Shown: one piece after another, positions 1 through 10,159 of the stretch
Position numbering within the stretch: the stretch's first letter is position 1
How the letters are laid out: the number at the start of each line of letters is the position of its first letter
Origin: Conidiobolus incongruus B7586
Taxonomy: Eukaryota > Entomophthoromycota > Entomophthoromycetes > Entomophthorales > Conidiobolaceae
Direction: 5' to 3'
NCBI GenBank assembly: GCA_000697335.1
Contig: JNEM01016391.1
Span: 1 to 28,723, forward strand
DNA: 28,723 bases
The notes under the pieces: generated by a model
Database searches by the model: none
What the model was told of the DNA's origin: nothing
The model's input: the letters and a program-made list of their open reading frames with translations, nothing else
Position numbers and translations under genes: made by a program

Positions 1-420
1 TCTTTCTTTGATAACGATCATCGCGCCTTAGAACGTTTTATGAACCGTGAACTGAGCCATTTCTTTGATGACCATACAGGGTTTAGAGGATTCGGCAACT
101 TTGGTCCCAATGTTGATGTATATGAAACCGACAAAGAAACAGTAGTCCATGCTGAATTACCTGGATTCAAACCCGAGGATGTTAAGCTCGATATCAACGA
201 CAACTACCTCCAAATCTCAGGTGAATGCAAACGAGATGAACAATATGAAGAGAAACATGTCAAAGTTTCTGAACGATCATTTGGTAAATTTACTCGAACC
301 ATCTCATTGAGAAAGGACTCAGATCTTGATAATGTCACTGCCAAGTTCAATAATGGTGTCCTTGAAGTAAATATTCCTAGGAAACCTTCTTCTCAACCTC
401 ATCGCATTGAAATTTCATAA
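1..420 (+). CDS. hsp20: Small heat-shock protein (Hsp20/alpha-crystallin family), 5'-truncated by window edge
   Basis: ATP-independent holdase chaperone of the Hsp20 family, expected in the cytosol, that binds unfolding proteins during stress. The frame is open from base 1 (SFFDNDHRALERF...), so the true start lies upstream and the internal Met at 40 is unlikely to be the start. 139 codons are visible, ending in TAA at 418-420. An alpha-crystallin domain runs from about NVDVYETDKET to NIPRK: the AELPGF and PEDVKLDI strands, the ISGECKRDE loop, a central EKHVKVSERSFGKFTR segment, and the FNNGVLEV signature near the end. A short C-terminal tail carries the I-x-I motif (IEI) that docks neighbouring subunits into oligomers. 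Only a few N-terminal residues are missing if it follows the usual 150-160 aa length. The promoter, where heat-shock elements would lie, is outside the window. Family assignment is secure; the paralogue is not determinable. Confidence 0.95.
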   Translation, partial: SFFDNDHRALERFMNRELSHFFDDHTGFRGFGNFGPNVDVYETDKETVVHAELPGFKPEDVKLDINDNYLQISGECKRDEQYEEKHVKVSERSFGKFTRTISLRKDSDLDNVTAKFNNGVLEVNIPRKPSSQPHRIEIS

Positions 421-437
421 GTCTAGTGTAAATAATC

Positions 438-443
438 AATAAA
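438..443 (+). terminator. Poly(A) signal AATAAA of the Hsp20 gene
   Basis: AATAAA lies 18 nt after the Hsp20 stop codon. This is a plausible 3'-end signal, although such hexamers are frequent by chance in this AT-rich DNA. Confidence 0.5.
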
Positions 444-1190
444 TACTAACTTTGTAATATATTCAAATATCTATGTTTAATATTAAATTTTTCATTTTAA
501 TTTGACAATTCATTATCTTTTATTTAAAATATTCAGACATATATATAATTTTGATTTTTTGAATAAAATTGTTTTTTCTTACATTCTAGTTAAATAATAA
601 TCCTATTAATTAGATAATATTCATTCATTTTGAAATTAACCAATTTATTACTATAAAATATTTTGTTATTTTCAATATTACTTTCTAGACTTGGTTGACA
701 TTTTAATATTTCAATATAATTTCAAAAACTCTCATATATATTGAAAAATATTTAAATATATAATACAAAACAATTTTGATTAATTTATATAATAATTTTT
801 ATAGTGGTATGATTATAAGCAACATTAGTGGCAAAGCCAATAAAATGCAAAAAAGGTTTAATTTTATATTCATATAATGAGTCAATATATAAGTAACCAA
901 AAAGTTTATTTAACCTTTATAAACAGATCAATTAATATAGATTTATTAGATTTTATATTGAATATTCATTATAAATTATAATAATGATAGATATAGGTTA
1001 ATATTAAAATAAAAATAATAATAAAAAAAATATATTTACCAGTAAAATTGATTATATTTAAATAAATAATACTTATTCTATAATTATAAAATAATCAACT
1101 ATTTTTAAGTTTAACAAAATATATTATATTACTCAATATTTTAAATAATAGGAATATTTTGTAATTTAAATTAAATAAATATTTTAATAT

Positions 1191-1209
1191 CTGTCTCTTA
1201 TACACATCT
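1191..1209. other. Exact Tn5/Nextera mosaic-end sequence (probable sequencing-adapter artefact)
   Basis: CTGTCTCTTATACACATCT is the complete reverse complement of the 19-bp Tn5 mosaic end used in Nextera libraries. It sits inside otherwise A/T-only DNA, and no 9-bp target duplication flanks it, so a real Tn5 insertion is not indicated. Most likely an untrimmed adapter or mate-pair junction was built into the assembly, and the join of the sequence on either side is therefore uncertain. Confidence 0.9.
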
Positions 1210-2844
1210 TTAATTAATATTAAATTGAATATGTATAATTCTTTTGAATTCATTGTTAAATTTAAATGTTATAATTGAAATAAGATATTTAATTGAATAT
1301 ATTAATAATATAATTAATTATAATTTTTATTATAAATAATAAATGAAAAATTTAATAAGATTTTATTATAATATCAATTGGTAAATTAGACAATAGTTTA
1401 TTATTCAAAATAAATTTTCCAGTAATAAATATAGTGACTGGTAATTCTTATTAATTATATTATATATTATATTCATATTAATATCAAATAATAACATAAT
1501 AATATTATAAAATTATGACTAGTTTAAACTAAGTTAGAAATGAAGCTAAAAATGATTAATAAAAATTAATAGAATAAATTTATTTGTTGAGCATTGGAAT
1601 TAAAATTCATATATTTATTCAATGACATCAGAGATAAAATCATATAATTTGATTGGTAATAATATATTGTAATGTATAGAACATCAAATCGCTGGTTGAG
1701 TGTTCAAACTCTTGGTGATAAATTACAAAGTTCACTTCTCAGTTTTTTGCTTTATTATGAGAAACCATTAACTATCAACTATTTTGTTTGTTGAAATAGA
1801 CTTTATTTAAGTACTAAAAATATATTCTTTTGAACAGACTTTGAACAAAGTATTCTTGAATTTTAAGATTATATCATTACTTATTGAATTATATATTAGT
1901 TTAAACTATCGTAAAATTCATTGTTTTAATTAAATTTTGAAATATTCAAATTTGATTCATGAAATTTTTAGCTTTTCATAAAGTATTGAGATTTTATTGA
2001 AATTGAATAAAATGTTCAAAATTCTATAAAATTATCAATTAAAACTCATAATACTTACCTCATTAAATGCTTATACTAGTGAATATTGTGATTTAATAAT
2101 ATATTGTCATTAAGTTTAATTTCTGGAGGATTTTCGAAGGAGTTTAAAAGATTCAAATAAAAGATCAATTATTGCTCTTACTGGACTGCTTTGAATTTTA
2201 TTAAATTATTTTTATATTATTAAAATAACTTTATGAATAAGCTGGCAATTATATTATTAATATATAAAATATGTTAGAAATAAATATTGTAATTTATTAT
2301 GGCAATCGATACTGTGCTTAAATAGAAAGGCATCAAAATATTGATTATACTTTAATATAATATTAAAATATTTAACAAAATTGTTAATGATGAAAGATAT
2401 AGGCAATGAAATAAATTAATGCATATATCAAAAAGGATTTTATAATAAACACATTTTACGTATTCACAATCAATTACTAATATAACAATAAATTAAACTT
2501 GAATTTTTAAACAAAATAAGAATATTGTGTAAATTTTCAATACAAGTTTTTGGTTTGGTTTGGTAATACAGTTATTACAAAGAATGATAATATTTTAGTA
2601 AAGCTAAGGTACGAATATACACATAAACATGATCACAAGTAATGTTTTGGCTAACTAATTATAGCCAAAGATTTAATGTAGCATACAATGTGTATATAGC
2701 ATAATGCTATTTTGCTTATAACTGAACTTTTTATTCATAAATTATCATATTTTTCTCTCGAACAAATATAAAACGTATATTAACCAAGCAAATTGATTCC
2801 CTAAATCCTCCAATAAAACTGGTGAATTATAATCATAAAAGCTT

Positions 2845-2848
<4 letters not shown>

Positions 2849-2884
<36 letters not shown>
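2849..2884. repeat. (TA)18 microsatellite
   Basis: Uninterrupted TA dinucleotide run of 36 nt. It is a simple repeat, likely polymorphic in length. Confidence 0.95.
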
Positions 2885-2888
<4 letters not shown>

Positions 2889-3828
2889 GTTTGTAATAAT
2901 ACAATATCCATAATGTAATATTACTGAGACCTGTTTATGTTGCCTGATTTAATATATTGAATTGAACTTGTTGAGGAAGTTGAGCTTGAGGTTCTTGAAC
3001 ATTTAATTAAATGGTTAAATCATTAATTTTTATACCTTTATATTTGATTACTTTATTCTGAGTTGCATATAAATGTAAGGGATGGGACATGAGTAAATAC
3101 ATGATATCATATTCTACTATTACTGTTATTGTATTAATATTTGATTATATTATTTGTTTTAATTTTAATCAAATTGAGATTAAAAAAATTTATAAAAACT
3201 ACTCTAATTATTTTAAAAAATTAATTAATATTTCAAAATATTATATAGTTTTAATGAATCAACTTGAATAATTAGATTATTAAATATGAAAATATAATTG
3301 CTACCTAACGGATCTAGAATTTTTACTAAGATTTTTTTGAAAATTCAAACTAATATCACAATCATCAATAATAATCTATCCAACTAATATGGTTTGTGTT
3401 ATGTATTGCTCATGAGTCTATTCAGTATCTTATCGATTATAAAGTCATTAGCAAAATACCACTTTTTGAATAAATTCAAACCAATAAGTGCTTATAATCT
3501 AATCATATCATTTAAAAAGTTTACCTATATACATTATGCTTAATTGGATAAATAGTAAATATTTAGTAATAAAAATGGGCCATAAAACCTTATTTAGTAT
3601 TCAATATTATGAATTTAATAATATCAAGTATTAAATCATTAATTAAATTACTAATATTGCCACCTATATTAATAGTAATTGTTAAATTATCAAAAATTAA
3701 ATTTAAAACTCTGTTCAATACAGATTAGTTAGGATTTTCTAAAAAATGAAAAGTGAATATGAATTTAAAATATGAAGAAAGTTAGGAAAATGATTAATAT
3801 TACAAGACATTTAAGGGGTCACTCTGTT

Positions 3829-4146
3829 TGACTCACAAGCACAACAGGGTTTGAAGTGAAATAGGAAAAATTTTATTTGGCAATTTGTCTAACTTCAGAA
3901 CTTCATAACCATTAAAAAGGAATTTCTCAACTGAAACTAGGAGAAATAGAATAAAATCAATTCGTTTCACTTAATAGAATGGTTTTCAGCCCATCAGCCA
4001 ATCACAGCCTAAAATCGAGTATGATTTGACAATGGATTGGATAATAATTTAAAATATCTTAGATTTATATTAGACTGGTAATTTTCCCATAATTTGATAA
4101 ATTTTGGATGAATGAGTTGGAAGAAATTTGGCGCCAGATATAAATA
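3829..4146 (+). promoter_or_regulatory. Promoter of the 112-aa protein gene: TGACTCA, CCAAT and TATA elements
   Basis: Three textbook elements are in order upstream of the ATG at 4249. TGACTCA (AP-1/Gcn4 consensus) is at 3829-3835, CCAAT within AGCCAATCA at 3998-4002, and TATAAATA at 4139-4146, about 100 nt before the start codon. The region is less A/T-biased than its surroundings. TATA and CCAAT placement is convincing. The TGACTCA is a consensus match only, and binding by a bZIP factor is inference. Confidence 0.55.
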
Positions 4147-4248
4147 GGGCCATTAACCTAAACTAATTAATGCTCATCATCAATATCATCCTTTATATAT
4201 CACCTATTTCACCATTTTAATTTCGTTACTGTTTGATTCTTAATTAAA

Positions 4249-4587
4249 ATGACTAAATTCCTTTCGTCAGTGAGCTCTATGTTCATGTTTGGCAAAACCC
4301 GCAGTAGAAACAACTCCTTCTCAGATAACGCTAAAAATGGTCTCATAAGTGACAACTTTGACATTACCCCCAATATAAGTGATCCTAACGAGCGTCGCCC
4401 TGGTTTAGAATCCAGTGAAATAGAATCTATCATGCGAGAGGAACAATGCGATTTTGATGAAGCTAGATTGATTCTATTCTATAAGACTTGCTGTAGAAAT
4501 AATATTGATCCTCTCTCAGGTGTTCCGTTAGATGACAAGGCATTCTTGCCCTCCTCCTGTAACAGCCCAATTGCCAGTAGCCCTTGA
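4249..4587 (+). CDS. Conserved-looking small fungal protein of unknown function (112 aa)
   Basis: An intact 112-codon frame with coding-like composition, starting at the first ATG downstream of a good TATA box and followed by a poly(A) signal. The first 50 residues are Ser/Asn-rich and look disordered (TRSRNNSFSDN). Residues about 50-99 are compact and look conserved: RPGLESSEIESIMREE, then CDFDEARLILFYKT, a Cys pair, NNIDPLSGVPLDDKAF. This resembles the small fungal proteins that carry an acidic FDEAR-type helix followed by a G/D-P-x-SG-x-P-x-D-x-K-A segment, whose function I do not know. No signal peptide or membrane segment is seen. The tail (LPSSCNSPIASSP) is low-complexity. Antisense frames over the same stretch are shadows. 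I am confident that it is a gene, and not at all confident about its function. Confidence 0.75.
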   Translation: MTKFLSSVSSMFMFGKTRSRNNSFSDNAKNGLISDNFDITPNISDPNERRPGLESSEIESIMREEQCDFDEARLILFYKTCCRNNIDPLSGVPLDDKAFLPSSCNSPIASSP

Positions 4588-4746
4588 TTAATATCATTTT
4601 AAGATATTATGCCAACTATCACTTACTGGCAGCTATGCATCACTTTAACGACTAACATTCTTACTAACTATGGCCACGTTTCTATAACCCCAAAATGTAT
4701 TTTTATCTAAACTCAATTCAATTTGATAAATCAAAAATTGAACAAA

Positions 4747-4752
4747 AATAAA
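4747..4752 (+). terminator. Poly(A) signal AATAAA of the 112-aa protein gene
   Basis: AATAAA about 160 nt past the stop codon, the first good match on this strand after the gene. Chance occurrence is possible in this composition. Confidence 0.35.
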
Positions 4753-6031
4753 TAATTCAAGCTATTTATTATCAAAATTTCACATTCTTTCTCAACCTTG
4801 GTTAATTAAGGTGGAATCCCTACTTCTCAACTGTCTCCTCAACGCACCCACTATTCACCCCAATCCAACCTACTCCACCATCTCACTCAATTATGTTTAT
4901 TGATTGGTTTATGATTCTTCCAAGCTTTTGATATAAGTGTAATATTCTTGGTAGAGTCTATTTTTTTATTTATATAGTTATATAAGCCTTAGATAATTAA
5001 TCATTTGGCGATGTGATAAATTTTAACTGATAAATCTAATCATCTAATTGCCAACGTCCATAATTAAAGCCAGTTTTATTTGAACGAAAGATAAAGCTTT
5101 AATTAAATAGTATTAAATTTAACAATTATAATATCAATCAATTGTGTTGAATAATAAAATTATAGCAATTAATATAATTTTGTTTAATAGAAATAGGTAC
5201 ATCAATTTATATTTCTTATTCAACAAAAGAATACTGAATCTATACTAATTAAGTTATAGAGAATATATCACATGATAAACTTTTGTTTTTCTAAATTGAG
5301 TAAAACAAAAATAACTGCATAAAATTCAATTGAAAAAAAAGCATATAATAAATCCTCATTAAAAATGTTCGAAAAATATCAAATTATTATTATTATTTAA
5401 AGTATTACAAAAATTATGTTAAATTTAATATTGAAAGATAAAATTAGAATATTAGTTAAATTTATTAATTAATAACTTATATTAAAATTTTATTGTTTTT
5501 ATATAATAAAAATATTTTTTTTACTTTAATAATATTACTATTTTAGATAATTTTTAATAAATTTAAGTTTTTCTTCTCTTTTATTATTTTAACTAGATTT
5601 TTACTTAATGAAATTTACAAATAAATATCATTTTTTAAATATTTAATATATTATAGTTTTTTTTTGAATAAACACTGGTATAATTATAAAAATGCTAAGA
5701 TATTTAATTAAAACTATTTTTATACTAAGAAAGAAAATTATAATTGAAATATCATTTTATTTTTTTTATATTTTAAGACTTATATTTAGCTGTCATTAAA
5801 CACAATAAACAGTAAATTTACCAAACTACCAAATTTAACTAAATAATTGGAATAATTGAACAATAATCAGTTGTAGTCTTCATATCATTTACAAATTTAA
5901 ACAAAAGTTCAAGAATTATTATTAAAATTTATTTATAGACAATATTAAAGTTATTAATATTTTGAAAAAAAAATATAAATAAAAATGAACGAATTTAAAG
6001 AGAAATAAAAAATATAATATTAATTACTCTA
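4753..6031. other. AT-rich intergenic region with a C-rich patch
   Basis: No gene seen. Positions about 4820-4895 are unusual: the plus strand is strongly C/T/A with almost no G (CCTCAACGCACCCACTATTC and similar), unlike anything nearby. From about 5090 to 6030 the sequence is almost pure A/T. The A-run at 6007-6012 belongs to the tRNA terminator on the minus strand. Confidence 0.5.
6007..6012 (-). terminator. Pol III terminator (T6) of tRNA-Asp
   Basis: Six A on the plus strand (six T on the tRNA's strand), 19 nt beyond the tRNA 3' end, the standard RNA polymerase III stop signal. Confidence 0.7.
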
Positions 6032-6103
6032 CTCTCCGACTGGGAATTGAACCCAGGTCACCCGCGTGACAGGCGGGTATACTCACCACTATACTATCGA
6101 AGA
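6032..6103 (-). tRNA. tRNA-Asp (anticodon GTC), intronless
   Basis: Folds as a full 72-nt cloverleaf on the minus strand. The acceptor stem TCTTCGA pairs with TCGGAGA (one G-U), and the discriminator is G. The D-arm begins TAGTATAGTGG (A box), the anticodon stem CCCGC/GCGGG encloses the loop CTGTCAC with GTC at 6068-6070, and the T-arm CTGGG-TTCAATT-CCCAG contains the B box. The sequence closely follows eukaryotic cytosolic tRNA-Asp. There is no intron and CCA is not encoded, as expected for a nuclear gene. An oligo-T terminator follows. Confidence 0.97.
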
Positions 6104-6852
6104 TTAATCAACCAAATTTATTGAGGTCTATAATAAAAGAAAATTAGATAAATTTTTATGTTATTATCTATTTTTGTTCTTTTATTTTATTTTTCATTTG
6201 ATATATAACAATTTTATTTCATCCTTTCATCTTTTTTTCTCTATTTTTTTCTAATATTTCTTTAATATCTCTAAATATTTATTTTCTTCTTTAAAATATT
6301 TATAATGGTTATATCAATTTAATATTTTTATTTAATTAGCTACATAAGATTAATATATTAGATTATAAATAATTTGTTTTATCGAGATATTATGCTTGTT
6401 TGATACTATTTTAAAAATATATTAATATAATCTTCAAAAAAACTAATGATATTGAAAAATAATATATTTGATAGATAAGCTAAACTGGAATAACTTTAAA
6501 ATTAATTTGAATCATTTAATTTAGTTTTTTTATTAATGAAAAAAGATATAAAATATTTGTTAGTATTATTGAAATCAGTAAGTAAATATTAAAATGTACA
6601 ACAAATTTACTGAATCTATCACAATATAAAAAAAATACAAATTATAGACCAATTAAGAGTAAAATATCAATAGAAATATTTTAAATCTAAAAAATTTATT
6701 ACAAAGGTAACTAAATAAAATGACATTGTAATGATGAAGTTACAATTTTTAATCATTGATCAAGCAAAAATGCTTTATAACACAAAACTTGAATATACGA
6801 CATTGATCGATTTGGGAATCATATCCAAAATCAGGTAAGTAATGAAGTTAAT
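6104..6852. other. AT-rich spacer between tRNA-Asp and the Yrb2-like gene
   Basis: Contains the 3' flank of the minus-strand Yrb2-like gene. An AATAAA on the minus strand (6695-6700) about 150 nt past its stop is a candidate poly(A) signal. Nothing else is recognisable. Confidence 0.4.
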
Positions 6853-8140
6853 TCACTCATCACGAACCTTTTTGGGCTCCGACGATTCAGGTTCTTCTGA
6901 TGCTTCAGTTTCGTCTCTAAATCGCTTGGATTGGGCTTCAGATTTATTAGTTTCATCAGCTTTCCCATTGGTGTCTTTGGATTCTGATAGCACGGGTTCT
7001 TCTGAAGTCTTATTGCTTTCAGATTCATTGGCAGCTTCAGTTTTACCATTGGAGTCAGAGGTTGAGGTTTGACTGGTAGTTTGCTTAGTGTTTTGGTAGT
7101 ATTTTTTAAGACTTATTAACTTATCAAAGAAATCTTTAGTGAATTCTTCTTCCTTGAATTTCAAAGCATAATATTCGGCCTTGTCATTGGTCATAGTAGT
7201 AAAGTCAAGACATTGAGGTTGGTCAGGACGCTGGCCCTTGGATGTAATATTAGTACTGAGAGGCTGGTTGAGCATTAAGGCGTGGGTACCAGGCTGGCGA
7301 ATGATCAAGCGGGCGGGGCATGAGGAGGAAGGATCATTGTTACGATTTAACTTAATTTTACATTTACCTCTAGAAACCCATTTTTGATCGACCATCATAT
7401 AGAAGATACCATCCTTGCAGAATTCAGTTGTTTCGCCTTCTTCGCCAGTAATGATATTCTCTTGAATAGGAACATAGTTAGGGTTTTGAGAACCTATGGG
7501 GAATGAAGTAGGTCTTTCAGCTTCAGGATCTTCATCATTATCTGCAGTTTGGGATGAAAAGAGAGATCCAGTGGATGACAAACGGCTGGAAAACGAGGCA
7601 AAGTTAGAACCTTGAGCAAAGATGCTGTTGGAGGAAGGTAACCAAGATCCGTTATTAAAGGTATGGGATTTCGAATCGCTATTTTGAGATTGGGAGAAAA
7701 TGTCGGTAGATTCAGCGGAATTAAATCTAGAAATTGCATCCATAAATGTAGATTTTTCAACACTTGCAAAACCTGCAAAACCTGAACCCATTTGGGCAGC
7801 TTTTTTAAATGGCGATTCTACTGCTTTGTCATTATTTTCAGTTTCTTCCTCTTTCTTTTCTTCAACTGACGATTGGGTTGTAGGTTCAGCTATTTTTATT
7901 ATGACTTGGTCAATTATATAGAAAATATTTGAAATATGAAGGTATATATTTACCTTGCTTAGGTTCGCCATTTGGCAAGCTCTCACCTTGTGATTTATTA
8001 TCTTGACTATTTTCTAAAGCATTTGAAGTCTGTTCGTTTTTCTCAGCAGCCATCTCCTTAACAGCTGGATCAGCATCTAAATTTTTAGTGTGATCGGCAA
8101 TAGTATTAGAATCAATTTGAGTTTGTTCAATATTTGACAT
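6853..8140 (-). CDS. YRB2: Yrb2/RanBP3-like Ran-binding protein (two exons, 407 aa)
   Basis: Predicted nuclear Ran-GTP-binding cofactor of Crm1/exportin-1-dependent export. Exon 1 is 8140-7954 (62 codons plus one base). The intron, 7953-7890 (64 nt, GTAAAT...AATAG), restores the frame as Ala63. Exon 2 is 7889-6853. Residues 1-75 are acidic and hydrophilic. About 87-180 is Ser/Phe-rich with FG-like GFAGFAS and several isolated F-S/S-F steps, resembling the nucleoporin-like region of Yrb2/Nup2. Residues about 200-322 form a Ran-binding domain: ITGEEGE, FYMMVDQKWVSRGKCKIKLN, ARLIIRQPGTHALMLNQPL, then YALKFKEEEFTKDFFDKL. The RGxxxxKLN and RLIIRxxGxxxLMLN pattern suits Yrb2/Hba1/RanBP3 better than RanBP1. 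The tail, 323-407, is Ser/Glu/Thr-rich and ends with two related basic-acidic motifs, SKRFRDE and PKKVRDE. Nup2/Nup50 is the alternative identity. Confidence 0.85.
7890..7953 (-). other. Spliceosomal intron of the Yrb2-like gene
   Basis: Donor AAG|GTAAAT and acceptor AATAG|CTGAAC on the minus strand, 64 nt. Without removal the exon 1 frame runs into a stop shortly after the junction. Removal joins GlnLys-Gln to Ala-Glu-Pro in frame. Confidence 0.85.
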
Positions 8141-10159
8141 TATTGCTTAATATTTAATATTTAAATAAACTAGAGTTTAAATAGATTATATATTTATATA
8201 TTTTTTGTGTTATAAAAATATTTAATCTGAAAATATCATAAATTGAATGATAAATTTTGAATTTTTTCACTTAAATTTATAATTGATGATATCACTGTAC
8301 TGTAATAAAAAGAATTAAACCAATCGCATTAAATTATTTTCTACTATTTTTTAATTTCAAATTGATTTATTAATCGAAAAATATTCATTTATTATAAATA
8401 GTATATTACTATAATCACAAGTTATTGAGATAATTAAAATTTCAATATTGAATATTTGAAACTTTAAAAATTACCTAATATTAGTTATCAAAATATTATA
8501 TTCTATATTTCTAAATATATATCAAATTATTTTTATAAAGTGCGAATCAAAATTTAAACTCAAATTGGTTCAAAATTAATTATAATTGATAGGCCAGCTA
8601 GATTCTTGAAAATTTAGATATATAATGTATTTGTTCAATTTGTTCAAGATGTTAAAAAATATATGTAATAACAACTAATATTGGATTATAAAATAATTTC
8701 AATTTCTAAGCAAAATATCGATATTAATATAAGCTAAATGTATTTAAAAAATATGGCATTGAATCATAGCTCAAATGTCAATTTTTAAGGAATTATTGAC
8801 CAATCATAAAACAACGAATAATGAATTTCATGAAGATACAATATAATATATTTATAGTTTATTTGGATTTATTGAAATAGTTATTTGATTCCATATTAAT
8901 TAGTTATTCGTATTTTGGATGGAAGCACAATCCATAAGTTGCAGAATTTTAGTCAGTAATACTGTAAGGAAGACAGAGTAATTTAAAAAAATATTAAATA
9001 TATACAATTTAAGTTATAATATTCAAATATGGAATTTGTTAATAATACCTATTTTGCTATTGATTGTCTTTTTTAGGTATTATATATATAACCATTATTT
9101 TCAAAATATTAGCTATATCATATTTAAGTAGATATTTCATTGTTAAATAAAAACTAAATAGGGTTAATAATGAATATATTAAATTATATTAATTAGTTCA
9201 AATTTGTCGATTTCAAGCGATTTTAATGATTTTTCAAAATATTTATAAAGATATATGTAAATAATAATATACATAATTTTTGCTCATATTATTACCTTCT
9301 ATACCTTCCAATTTTTAGTAAATAATAATTTAATCAACTGCAACTCAAAGTAAAATTAAAATTTTTTGAAATATAAACCAAATTTGTTAAATTAGATTTC
9401 ACACATATTCTAGAAAATGAGATTGTAATATTATATCAAATATTTAAAATAATTTTTGTAAAATCAATTTGTAAAATTTTAGCAATATAATATAATAAAG
9501 TTTGGAAATACTTTAAAATGATATCTTGGCTGAGTTTATTTATATACTTAAATAGACCTGAAATATTCTCTGTGGTTATATTGTGATAAAATTTTCAATG
9601 TATTCTAATATTGGAAAATATAAAAGAATTTTGAATGCAATAAAATTAATATAATTTATGACTTGATACTATTATATTTCCCTTCTTATTAAACATAGTT
9701 GCATTTAATAGATCATAATTCAATTTTAGTAGTATATGATATATTATTAGAAATTTTTTCAGTATTATCAGATGAAAAATTGATATTTGAATCATTATTT
9801 AAATGAAAACAAAGTATTGAAATAACTTTAATCAAAATTGTAAAAATTAGGCATGCTTTTAAGATTTTATATTTACTTTATATAAAATCTAGCTATAAAC
9901 ATAATATTTATTAACGATTTGGTGTTTATATTGAGTATTTATAAACATTAATTAGATTGATATCAAATAAAATAAGATAGAGTAATTAATGTAGGTTCAT
10001 ATATTTTAAAATATTTTTATCAATTATCGATATAATTTGATTCCAATGAAAATATAGACTTTGATCATAAATATTAGGGAAATATCAATATGAAAAAATT
10101 ATTAATCAGATATTTCAAATAAGCCACATTTGGATCTAATAATAAACTCAAAAACATTT
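8141..10159. other. AT-rich intergenic region upstream of the Yrb2-like gene
   Basis: No gene recognised. A CCAAT-containing string, TTGACCAATCATAAA, occurs at 8796-8810 and recurs as TTGACCAATCATA at 13866-13878 upstream of the intact hydrolase gene. A slightly GC-richer stretch at 8915-8985 has a 20-codon frame that I cannot assign. The rest is A/T-dominated. Confidence 0.5.

Larger units (their letters stand above)
444..3800. other. Long AT-rich intergenic region without recognisable gene
   Basis: About 3.3 kb dominated by A/T with stops in all frames. It holds the adapter-like 19-mer at 1191-1209 and a TA microsatellite at 2849-2884, listed separately. Slightly more mixed patches near 1680-1800 and 2110-2190 show no readable protein or tRNA fold. 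A 60-codon frame at 3089-3271 is low-complexity, Ile/Asn/Tyr/Lys-rich and is judged to be chance. Confidence 0.6.

Noticed and set aside
1191-1209. Natural bacterial Tn5/IS50 insertion or lateral transfer
   Set aside because: Only the engineered 19-bp mosaic end is present, with no transposase, no second end and no 9-bp duplication. An adapter artefact explains it.
1685-1725. tRNA-like stretch (GGTTGAGTGTTCAAACTC)
   Set aside because: Cannot be folded into a cloverleaf; no matching acceptor stem or A box.
2547-2563. TTTGG triplet repeat resembling telomeric DNA
   Set aside because: Only about three short units in the interior of the window, and not a known fungal telomere array.
3089-3271. 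60-codon plus-strand open frame
   Set aside because: Low-complexity Ile/Tyr/Asn/Lys composition equal to that of the surrounding AT-rich DNA, with no motif, promoter or conservation evidence.
6831-7921. Alternative-frame ORFs on both strands over the Yrb2-like gene
   Set aside because: Shadows of the real coding frame, which has a Ran-binding domain and a consistent splice junction.
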